Shown: positions 44,201 to 56,500 of the stretch, piece after piece
How positions within the stretch are numbered: position 1 is the first letter of the stretch
Layout of the letters: every line of letters begins with the position of its first letter
Assembly (NCBI RefSeq): GCF_001649575.2
Contig: NC_051439.1
Span: forward strand, 10,449,341-10,513,340
Direction of reading: 5' to 3'
DNA: 64,000 nucleotides
DNA from: Kryptolebias marmoratus
Taxonomy: Eukaryota > Chordata > Actinopteri > Cyprinodontiformes > Rivulidae
Program-made: the position numbers and the translations under genes
Notes under the pieces: generated by a model
Seen by the model: the letters and a program-made list of their open reading frames with translations, nothing else
The model's database searches: none
What the model was told of the DNA's origin: nothing

Positions 44201-46421
44201 CCATGATTGATAGAAGACCTTCACCAAGTGTGAAAAGGGTAGAATTCTTCCTGTACTAAAATTATACTGGATCCAGTCTCATTTGGCTCAAGTAAACATA
44301 TGCACATTTAAATCCATCTCCATCTGAATAACCCCCATATGTTATCAATAATCTCCTGCTAAGTTTGATTAACCATGCCAAACAATGCCTGGATGGCATA
44401 CACAGAAATTCTTCTGCTGTATAATAAATATTTATCTGTCAACAGTAAAGGGTGCCACAAAGCTGCTTGTCTTACGACGCATAAAGCTGATATTTGGCTT
44501 CAGAGCTGCTGTTAAAATCTTCAGTAAAAGACCCACCTGATCTGTGCACAGGTTGAAGCATTGAAAACATGCTTCACCTTTCACCACAAAATGTGTACTT
44601 TGACCTTTGTTTGCTGGGAGAAAATGCCTGCTTTGACAATACTGATTTCAATATGGTCCAAATGTTACTAGAAGTCATGCAGAGTGGTTTTCTTATCATT
44701 TTTCCAATTCTTTGTATATTTCTCAGTGAGTAGACGCATCTAAAATGTAATAAAGAACACAAATTGAGGATGTGGAGAAAGAAGTGATGGTATAATTTTT
44801 ATTATTATTAACTGGTATTATGAGGAAGATGATGGTAGTTCAAACTTTGTTTGAGCCCTCCCTGTGATTTTTTGCAAAGAAAAAGTGCAGTAGCTGTGAG
44901 GCATCTAAACTGTATTAAGAGAAGTAGTTGGTTGCTTTTAATCTCTTTTAACACGTTCACTCATGCAGACTCCCACACTGGGCATCCAAAAGCAAGAAAA
45001 GATTTGAAAGGAGAGCAGCACACGGAAAGTGCAGGGGCATTCTGGTCGTACAGAGCCAAGTGCATACCCCTCCTGAATTAATCTGTCATTGCCGAGAACA
45101 AAGTGAGCATGCTTGCATCCCAGGCAGACATTGGCCCGGAGCACAAATCTCCATTTGTGGAAACCCCGTCCTACCTCCTGAGTCCTACATCCAACCTACC
45201 ACACTTTCCACTTGATCTTTTTACCCCCCGCTTTTATTTTAAGATCTGATTTTAACTTTTTCTTCTTGTTTCTTACCCATGTTGTAAATGAAAACATGGT
45301 TTCTTTTTCTATTTTTCTTTTTAGAAATGACCTGACGATAGACAGCAAAACTAAAAAAATTTCCTCACGTGTTTTCTTTTTTTTGTCTGTGTTGCTCTTG
45401 TCCCTTCTTCCCCGAGTCGTGTCCCCCCCAACTCCCTTCTTTATTGTTTCTCCTCTCTACTACAGACCACCTTTGAGAGAAAAGATAAAGTAGATACTGT
45501 TTTCGTCAAAGGCAGGCAGATGGACGTTAATGGGTGCCAAGCTTGGCTATCTTTGGGGTGTTGTGTCTGTACTCACTAGTATGCATCCGGCTTGGCAGAG
45601 TGCACAATGGCAGCACCATCAGAACCGCTCTGTCTGGGGAGGCAGGGAGAGAAGATGATGCAGAATTGATTTAAACAGTGGAAGTCTGTTCTAGGCCGCA
45701 GTGTACTGACTTTGCTATGAGTAAACACTTCTTTTTGTTCTCTTTTCTAGCTCTTACTCCCTCCTTCTTTCTCTCTCCGTCAGCAGTGTATGACAAATGA
45801 GTACAAAACACCATCTGGCTGTACCCATCATGTGTGCCTCTCCAATTAATGATGTTTATTGTCTATTAGGCCTACCTATCACTACCATTCTCATCTGATT
45901 TACTCTTAATCTACTTCCCCTCCTTGCACTCTTAGTCATGCATGATATCCAGCTTCACGATCAGAAGCTCACATTTGTCATTGAGTCTTACTGATTGACT
46001 CAAGAGATGTACATATGTTTTGTGTTCAAACTGTAGTACATATAATTAGAAAAGTGAAAAAGATGAGGCACAAAAATAACAACCCACTGCGCCTCAGTCA
46101 TCCAGAAAGTTTAAAGGCTTACAGTAAAATTCATACACTTTACTTAAAATGGTATTTTATTGTTGCATTTAATGTTTGCCTTCACGTAAATGAAATAAAT
46201 GACAATAACAGCTATCCTCCTACTATGCAGTCTTATGTAGGCTTTTGGACCTGGCAGACCCGCTGTTGGTTTAAGGCAGCCTGACAGCCTTTCCCTCCCT
46301 ATAGGCTGTTATTACTTTCATCAGCCTAATGAAGGAGCTGGACTGGATCATATTAACCTTCTGATCTCCACCTCCCAGGACACCAGTTACAATAGGCTGG
46401 ACTGCACCATTCACTGCTCCC

Positions 46422-46470
<49 letters not shown>

Positions 46471-47511
46471 ATTGTCTGTATGTGTGAGTGAGGGAGGAAG
46501 TGAGATAGAGACTTAGTCTATCCCACCTGCACATAGACATCACATCTCCCACATGAATGTTAATCATCTTTTTAATTGACTTCCTTTACTTGGCGACCTC
46601 TACTTGATACAGCATTACAGGGCTCCTCCTCCTATGCTGTTACACAATTTCTTTGCTTTGTTTCTGTGTGTAGTCTTTTTAGCCGTGTTCCCTGTCAAAC
46701 AGAGCATTATCTGGCATGATGGCATTGTGACCATTAACTTCTAGCTATTGTTGCTCTTGTCTTTTCCTTTCATCATTATTCATTTTCAGTCCTCACTCTT
46801 TTTAATCATTTATCTAGCTCATTCCTTTTGTCAGCTAATATATTGGAGACAATTACTTCACCAGCTCATTCTGAGATCTTGTAAGCAGGATGGCAGTTGA
46901 GAGAAAACAGCTAAAAACTGTGACATTACCTCTTGATTAACATTCAAGAACGTGATAAATGCATAATTGTGAATGATCACTTAAACCATTTTACCACCAG
47001 AACCAATGTGGCTTTTAGTTACTTTTTTCCCCCCCGGTATTGATCACTTACTGCATGTCTTGTGATAGGTTGATTCATGAGAACGGATCATGTACAGCCC
47101 TGTTAGGTGAAAAAGAGTTTACTCAAGCATGCACACTGACATTTACAGTGTATTATTTTCCTTTTTTCCCCCAGAGCCTTAGCCTTAAGCATTTACTTTA
47201 CTAACTCAGAATTGGGCATCAAGGGAAACATCATGCTGACCTACTCTGTTATTTGTAGGTAATAATATAAGACACTATTACATTGATTATTGTATTGCAT
47301 GAAGGAAAGCCATAATTTTCCCCATCAGTGCAACGTACCTCCCCATCACAAGTGTAAACTAAGAACGTAGTTATATGCAATTTTTCATTCTATTGTCATT
47401 GTAGAATGAGGCCAAGAAAACTTACCACTTATTTAATGGTAAATCTAACTTTAATCCTATTTTTCGCTTTTATTCTTACTAGTCATCTTTCACTACTCTC
47501 TGACGTTGTCT

Positions 47512-47557
<46 letters not shown>

Positions 47558-50500
47558 TTTTTGTTATTGTTTGTTTTCTTCCTCTCACATGATTTGCCGT
47601 TCTCTCTTTTCGGATGATTGAAGGGACACAGTATTTACCGCTCTCTTGTGTTTGTCCATCAACCTTAAGGTGACCCCATTCTGCTAAACAGCACACATTA
47701 AAAACCTTTCAGAAGGACTGAGATGTTTGCCTTTTGCTGCACCTGTCATATCCTGAATAATTACAACATCTTTATAGATTTGTTAGTGACTAGCTTGGCA
47801 GGAACATGTAAAAAGCTTTTTCTTTCAGTCCTACGTTTTTATTCCTGTGTGACGTTCAATTGCCAGTGAGCTTCTGTGTTGTGTGCCGGAGGACCTGGCC
47901 TGCGCTGCTCTCGGCCCAAAGGGTCCCTCCCCTGCCATCGCTCCCCTCTGCATCTCCATCTGGCCATCCTTTCTCATCTTCAGCTTTGAGGCTCTCCCGA
48001 GGGGCAGACAGGTGGTTCTGACCCTTAAAAAAAACAGTAATCCCACAGGGAACAACCTGCCTGATCCTGGCCGCCTTTCTCCGCTCTTGTCCCCTTCGCT
48101 GTCTTTTAAAATTAATGGCTTGAAAACTAAAAGACCGACAAACTCCTTCAGAAAATAGGAAGAACATTTGAATTAAATGTGAAGAGGGGTTTTTAGTAGG
48201 TGTTATGAGCACTTTTTGCTTTTTCACAAATATTTCCTGTACGCATCACATGTTCTGTATGACGATGAAGTGTAAACCAGACCAGTCTTATTTATCACTG
48301 GTCTGATTTATTGGCAACTCTATTAAAAGGGTTTGGATTACAGCATCTTAGATGGCATCAGATTTTTATTGGCTTTGTAGGCTCTGCTTGTTAACAAGTG
48401 TTTGATATATTGCTTTAACCATCCCTCTAAAGCCTTTTTTTCCTTGTATACCGGACAATCCTTATGAAATGTATTGTCATCCTCTACTTGGGCTGGTGAA
48501 GAATACCATAAACACAGTATCTATGTCAGCCCCTGATGAACAGAGGCAGATTTAAAAAAAACTACCCTTCAGATTTGATTTTGCATGCATATATGTTCTT
48601 CAGTAGGTTTTGCTTCATATGGTGTAACTCAAATAAATCGTTATCATATAATAAAAAAACATTGTAATATATAGCAATCAGTATTTCTAGTGAACTGAAA
48701 AAAAGGTTTAGAATTATTATTATTATTTTCAAACCATCATAGAAAGTTGTTTTCCTTAGAGCCCTAACAAAAGGGGGGAAAACATGCAGAAACTGTTGTA
48801 CTGAGGGAGAACAGGTCATCGGTTTAAAAACATTTTATCTCGACAAGCTAGACATTCTTTTGTGTGTTCATGTACCCCGAGGCACACCTATAGTAAGCGG
48901 CTTGCACGCACATGGTGACTTGAGAACAAGAAATGTTGCTGTGTGACTTTGAAATCCACTGTCCCTGCTTTTCTCCTCATTTTGAATCCCCTCACGAAGC
49001 CAGCCACAGGAAATTGTGAAAATTCAAAGCAGGGAGAAGGTTCTGATTGCAATAACATTAATGCTGAACGACATGTTTGATCTCCTTCCCCACCTGTGAA
49101 GTAAGGATACAGCCACCTTGAGCAACCCTGTTTTGTTGTTTGTTTTTGTTGTTGTTGTTTCACCAACCTATTGGTGAAGATGAAGTACACAAAATGCAGA
49201 AGCATATATACAGTACATTCTGTACTTCAGTGCAAATTACAGATTTTAAGAATAAATCACATGTTAAAAAGATAAAAATATTCTCTTTTCCTAATATCCA
49301 TTTAGGGAAACCGTTAACAAATTATCACGGTAAACAAGATAAATATATGAGCCAACTTGTTCAAAGCCTTCTGTGATGGATTTTGATCTATATTATTAAA
49401 CCCAGCCTCAGTGTAAGTTTTCTTGAACATTTGTTATGCATACTTGTTGCATTCATCTTGTTGTTAATCCATTTTCTTCATGCCTTTCATACTAGGGAAA
49501 TTAGTCCTGTTACTTTACTCCTGTTCATTCAGGTTTTTAACTTGACTTCAGTCCCCAGCGAAGGTGCATTCTATGTACACAGGCCTTCTGCACCTTGTGC
49601 AAAATTGCCTTGCTCACTTGTGCTGTCCTTTTAATTGTAGTTCATACATATACACATGCACCTCAGTCCCTAAACACACAGATCCCTCACATAATTGTAA
49701 AATATCCACCTTCTTAATCCACCTGGTTGTGCTTGGCTCCTTCAGGGGGGGATTGGAGTGGCCTAATGCTCTACACAGGAAAAGAGGGCTGGTAACAAGG
49801 CAGGCTTAGAGGCCCGGACAGTTTTAATCTGCCCTTGTCCTCCAGTGGTGAGGAGAGGGACCCTGCGGGCCCCTGGCCAATCTTTCTTCTCTTTGAAGGT
49901 TCCCTTAATCCCTTTACAGAGAGAGGCAAGGAAATGCAGAAGTGTGCATACTCCTGTGGGCTGATTTCAAGAGACTCACATTTAGAACTATTGGTCTCCA
50001 AAGTCTCACAGCTAGCTGAACCTTGGGCTCATCATCTCTCTGCCACTTTTGTGTCTTTGTCTTACACGTACAAACCCCTCTGAACTTCCAGAGGGTCTAT
50101 ACTGTGGCTAATCTACATCTGTACAGTGAGAACACACAAACTAACTTAGTGCTTTCATCTCTCCTTCTCCAGCGACAGTGTGTCCCAGTGTTTGGGCAGG
50201 AAAATAGGATTGTGTAGAGCTCAGTGTTTGGAGAGCCCAAAGGCTGCCCATCAAATTCAGTTTCTGCAGCCTGTGATGCCTCATTTTGCCAGCCATCGCT
50301 CAAGTTGTTTCAAACTCCATTCTCTCAGTCCCACCAGCCAGCTCTGGACTGATGACTTTCTTTGCCTCCTCTATTGTGTCATGAGTGTGGAAGCCATTTT
50401 TCCCACTTGGGCTTATTTACTGTTTGTTTTTTCATCTTTTTCTCTTCCACAACACTTTTGTTGTTGGTGATTATTTCCAGCTTCTATCTTATGTTGACTG

Positions 50501-53500
50501 GTTGTCACAAAGTGTAAAGGAGCAGGTGAATTCCCAGTGTTTTTGTCTTAGCAGAGAAGACAATGAACATTTGTAATATTCACATCCCAAATAAAGGAGA
50601 AAAACAATATTGTCTTGTGTTTTAAGGTGCCTTATAGTTCTGCAACTATAAATATAATCAAAATAACTGAGTTGAATAAACTTCCAGAATAGATCCCTGA
50701 TGAGTCTTGTTGAAGGTCAAATTATGAGCAGGGTTACACTTGATAAATGAATTAAAAGTTTTGTCAGGCTGCATGGAGCCACAAAAGCTAAAAACACCAG
50801 AGAAAATGTTTCAAAAATAGATCCTGGCTTTCACACATGCACATACACAAAAAAGGTTTGAATTTGCACCTCGCAGGAGATTCTCAAATCTCTGTTTTAA
50901 AAGAAGGCTTCAGTGATCAGCTCTGAGTCAGGATCTCTGAATCTGATGCAAATCCCCTGGCAGCATTTAAACCTCCCAAATCATCCCTGGCCAAATCCCT
51001 TCAAGATATTCCCTGCTCGATTGGATGGCATTAAAGGATCGCAGCGACAGAACAATACAGCGTCTGCCAGTGTGGCGGAATGAGGAATGAAGAAGGGCAG
51101 GGGCGGGGGTGGGGAGGGGGGAGGAGAGAAACGGAATAAAAAAGAATGGAAATTATAGAGCTTGTGAGTGCAAATTGGGAATGTTGGGGGAAGCAAAGTG
51201 GAAAGGTGGGGGATTATTATTTTTATAAGACAGGAAAATAATGATGACAGAGGGGAGAGGAGAAACCAACTGTTAAAGTTGGGCTGTACGACATAACAAT
51301 ACTGTGACACAGTGAACATTTAATCTAATCTGCTCATCAAAACCACCACAGACTAATAAATTTGAGTAATTTACCAAATTATGCTGTGTAATACGACTAC
51401 ACATTTTTAGAGTATTTTTAATACACAATTTCAACCTAGTTTAAAAATTAAATAAGAGAATTACAAAAAAATGTAGCTTTTTACTGTTTGACCCCCACTG
51501 ATATTTTCAAAGTGCAGTTAGTTGGTAGAAAGTGTATATTCCTTTCTGTTCTTTTTTTCCCTGTTGGTGGCACTGAGTTTGTGTATAAGTCTGTCAGCAG
51601 ATATTGATGGGGCTAGCACACAGCACCAAGGCTGCCCACTTCACTCTTCTCCAGCACAATAAAAGGCTGTTATAAGCTCCATAGATCTAGGATCTATTGC
51701 CAGTTCCAGGGCAAAGGCTGTGTCTGCCACCCATACATTGCCCATTGTTAATGACCATAGAGAAGCTGTGGAAGTGAACTATGCTCTGCCAATTAAATTA
51801 ATACTTCTCTGTAACATACCGCCTTACATACTAAGCAACCACCAGTGCTGCGCCAATTTAAAGAGACTGTAGTCTTTTATCTGAGGCCTATGCTGTTGTG
51901 AATTTGCCTATGTCGGAGAAATAGAGGTATTAGAATAACAGTTCTTTCCTCATTTTGTAATCTGCCCCTCTCCTGTATGTCAGTAAGCTGCATGACTGAC
52001 AGTAATGGGGCGGAGCAGGCGTGATACGTTTGTAATAATCTGACTGGAGTCAGGTTCACGTCTATGCTAATGAACTAGTGTGGTGTTGGTTTTGCATGAC
52101 TAATGGCACACACTGCTAACAGAGCTGTCTGGAAGTAAGGAAGCAAGTAAAGGAAAAGTAAATAGGCTTTACAAGAGTGCTGTGAAGGTATAAGACAGTG
52201 AGAGAGCGAAGTTGCGGGAGATTGCATTGTTAGTCATTGGTAACAAGGAAAATCCAGTTGAGGCCCGATTCCCTTGGCCAGTATGTTCACAAAAGCTAAG
52301 GAGCATAACTGAAGAAAGAAAATTGCTTTTGAAAATACAGTAATGATGTTGAAAGTGGGCATGCGGTACTTAGCTCAGCACAGCTTTTAAATGCGCTATT
52401 TATATGAAAGGGAACAGGAAAAAAATGGCAGACTCGTGTGGTGTATAGTATTTTTACTTATGTTCATGTTTGTTTTCCTTTTACAATGCTTAAAACAGAA
52501 AATTGTGTGTTTGGCAGCATGCATCAATTTGATTTCCTAATATTTGCTTGAGCGGTTGCTTGATTTATAGCCTTGTCTGTGAAAACATCAGATTCAAGTT
52601 TGTTGCACATGTGTTTTTATTTCTGTCTAGAATTCATATTCCAAGTTTGCTTTAGCTGGCTTGAATTGATTAAATTTCTTGTCAGTTATTTATTTAATGT
52701 GGAGATGTTTTGAAGCTTGCAACAAGTACTCATTCCTATCTCTCCACTAACCCTCCACTCCTGGAGAGTGTGGGATTGTTGATAAGTCATTTTGGCAGCT
52801 TGGCAAGAGTAATCATTTCCCTCCAGATGTTGAAGTTTGGGAAGGAACCAAAAGGGAGTGTAGAACGGGAGGGGAACATGGGGGAAAAAAAATACATTTA
52901 CACCACCACCAGTTCCACCCCTGTACATAAAGTCATCTACTCCTCCCTCCCCAAGGCTCCAAGTCTCACCTCCTCCACACCACTCGGCTGAATCTTTCCC
53001 TCCCGTCTTGCTCTCAGCTCTAACACATACAGCCTCACTGTATCCCAGGTGGCAGCCAGAGCAGGCTGTGTTTACTGCTGAGGTAATTGGAGTAGTTTGG
53101 AGAGTCTGACCCCGGCCCTGCTAAGGCCTAAGATATGCGCGTGTGTGTGTGTGGTTGTGTGTGGATACTCGCATGTGTGCGTACGCCTGTTTGTGATGAC
53201 TGGCAGTGAAGGAAGGAAAGCAGGCCCTAGCCAGTGTCAGCCCACTAGGGAACAGACAAATTGGCTTTCACTACGCTGTCTGTCTTTTCTTGTCTCATTT
53301 TCTCCAGCTATCCCTTTCTTATTTCTTCACATCTCTTGACAAACTCAAAGATGATCTTTCATGTTTTTCTAGTACTTGCTCTACAGCACTTTTTTTCCCC
53401 TTTCCTGAACTCTTTTGTTCCATCTCTATGTTTCTGTCTTTGCTCATCATTTCATCTTTCTGAGCTAAGCTGTTAGCTGAGTTCTGTAGATGGCGACTTT

Positions 53501-56500
53501 TCCCAGAAATGAGCTACAACTCTCCCCCCCTCCGTTGCGCCCATAAACATGAGCAGATTCCGTCCAGCCCAGGCTCCTGCAGTATTTATTTAAATTGGGC
53601 TGGCTTGGGAAAGGTCTGAAATTGGAGTGCAAAGTATGGGTGTAGGCAAGCACTCATTTATCCGTTTCTTATTGTCATTCAAACATGCATGTATAACAAA
53701 TCAATAAGCATAAACTCTATCGTTTATAATAATTGGTATTAGCTACAGTTTGTGTTCATCTATGATATGGACAAGCTTGGGTCAGAAGAGGCAGTAGAGT
53801 GAAGCGTGACAGTGATTTTGCATGCATCAAGTGACATCATGGCAGGGTTGTCAGGTAGGCAGTGGGACATGGCTCCCCTACTTTAGCTCATCACACTCTC
53901 ATCTCCCTTCTCTTCCCTTCCCATTTTCTTGCCTTCCCTCATCCCTCTGTCTTGCTTGTCGCTGATAGGTTTTACCGCTCTGCTGATTTCACAAATAGGC
54001 CTCATTGATTGAATCAGATTCTTGTGGATAGAGCAGCTTTATTGAGTGACTTTTTCACTGATGGACAGCAGCATGAGGGTGCGTATGTTTGTCGCACACG
54101 TGCATGTGTGAACGTTTGGGATAAGAGAAAACTTCCTTCCCCCGTTTCTCGCTTTCTCTAATCCGGCAGGCATCCCTCTCTGGGGTATTCCAGCAGTTAG
54201 GTCATTGCAAACTCACACAGTGCATCTCAGTTCCACCTTCCCATGAGTGGATGTTTTATTACAGGTTGTGCATGCTGACTGAGGAGTCTGTTAATTGTGA
54301 CAACACCTTGAGCAAGGCGACATTAAACAGTTAACTGCTCTCTCTGGTACAGTTCATCATTCATTTAAGCTGTGCATCTATCGTAGGAAGCTGTGTCAGT
54401 ATACCTGAAGCAACATGATTAAAGCTTCTCTACAGCATTGTCAGCAGCAGCAGCATCTTTTGGTTTCTTCTGATCTCAAAGCTCCTGTCTGCATTCATTT
54501 AAAATCTGCTGTCCCTGTTGTGCATCTCAGACCACGGTTCTAATGTTGCCATCACTTTGGTTTGAAAGAAAAGAAAATGTTGCAGGAAAATTGTATTGTT
54601 TCATACATGAAAATTAGCTTGTTTTTATATATAAAACAGCAGTGATCTGTTGGAGATTGATGGCTTTAGCCGACAATCTGTGTTAGTGAGAAGATTGAGC
54701 TTTATCCTCTGCCCTCCACTGAGGATACTCACATTTACACACAACAGCACACACCTCATCCTAGCAGCAGCATCTGTGTTCTTCCCCTCTCGCTGCCCTC
54801 TATTTTGTGTCTCTCAACTCTCGAAGGGCAGCATGCCACCTATGCAGAGTTGGATAGATTGTGGCACCCTCTTCCCCTGTGCCTGTTTAACCCCCACAAC
54901 CCTGCAGATCTATCATAAAACAGCTTACATAAACACACACAAGCAACTCCAAGAATCCTCCAGCATTCATTTGTCCTGATCTGCAGTCTGCTACTAAGAA
55001 ACCCCTGAAATCCATCCATCCATGCATTTTCTGTACCCACTTTGTCCTGGTCAGGGTCACAGGGGTGCTGCAGGCTATCCCATCTGTCATTGAGCGAGAG
55101 GCGGGGGTACACCCTGAACAGGTCACCAGTTCATCACAAGGCTCAAACAAATTCTAATCCCTATCAGGCGTTGAATTTTTAAAACGCTGTTTTGAGTTTT
55201 AGTATAGACAAGGAAAAAAAAAACACCAAAAAAATGTGGTTCTTGCCACACATTGTTATGATACCCTGTGTTCACAAAGTCAACTGAGAAATTACTCATT
55301 TTTATGAGTTATTGTTGGACAGAAGGCTTGTTTGTTCAGGAATGCTTACAACGTAACTCCTTTCAGCAGCATCAAAATTGTTTATGCAGCTTTCTGTATT
55401 GTGAAAATGGCAAAGATAAATGCTAGATGGATTTTAGGTTTTTTTTTTCTTTTCTTTTTAAAAAAAAAAAACTTATTAACCTTTGAAAGTAATAAACTCA
55501 CAATCCAGAATTTGTATGGTTACCATATATTCTCAGTTGGCTTGGCCCACTTTCGAAGAATCGCTGACACAGATTTTTGGAGAGACGCATACAAAAAAGA
55601 AAATATGCTATTAGTCTCATAACGGTGATTAGTAAGTCATACCAGACTAGTTCTTTCATTTCTTAAGATGAATGAGATTTATGTGAAAACAATGAAACAG
55701 TTGTTTATTGTATCATGGATGTCCATATGTCTGATCTTTTTTTCTTCTTCTTCTTTTTTCAGTGTTGTGATGGGACTAATTTGGTGTGAAGTTATGTGAA
55801 AATCTATGAAAGAAAAAAAAAAAGAAAACCGCACATTAGATGTAGCAAAAGGAAAGTTTATTTGCTAACAGCCCTGGAGTTGACTTAACAACACATCCAG
55901 CTGAATACAGTGACTGCTCTGAAGACACTGCTTTACATTTAGTCAAGGGAGGCCAGCCTCTGTCACTTTCTCTTTTGCTTAGCCTCAGTCTTTCTCTTCC
56001 CCTCTCTGTGGCTGTGTTGAAGAGGAGTCTCAAGGGAGGGCTTAACTTTGAGCCCTCATTTCCCCCCTTCTTTCTTTCTCCCCTTTATCCTTTCTTTCCA
56101 TATCGTTCTCTGAATGGAGCTACAAACAGTTGTTGAACTATGAATATGTCGAAAAGGCAGGCTCTGCCCATTGAGTGGAGGACCGGGGTTTAGCCTTCTT
56201 GAATTTCTTATTGTTTCGTTCACATATAGATGCAGTGCGTATGTGGCCGAGTATTTGTGGGTAGTAATACTAAGCAAAAAAGCTTTAGAGCTTTAACTTT
56301 CTGCAGCAAAAGGCAGAAAATCAATAGTTCACTTAAGGTTGACCTTAGGTCAGCAAGACTTCACACACTCATCTTTGCACCCCTCACTTTGGAAAATAAT
56401 TTACAAACAACCCAGCCTAAATATGATGTACTACCTGGAAAATCACAGGGACTTTTTTTGTTGTCATGGTTATTGAGTGTTTGGTGGCTCCAGGGGAAAT

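Noticed and set aside
47513..47549. Poly(A) tail of a processed pseudogene on the minus strand
   Set aside because: No adjacent spliced coding copy or target-site duplication was seen; a plain T homopolymer is the simpler reading.
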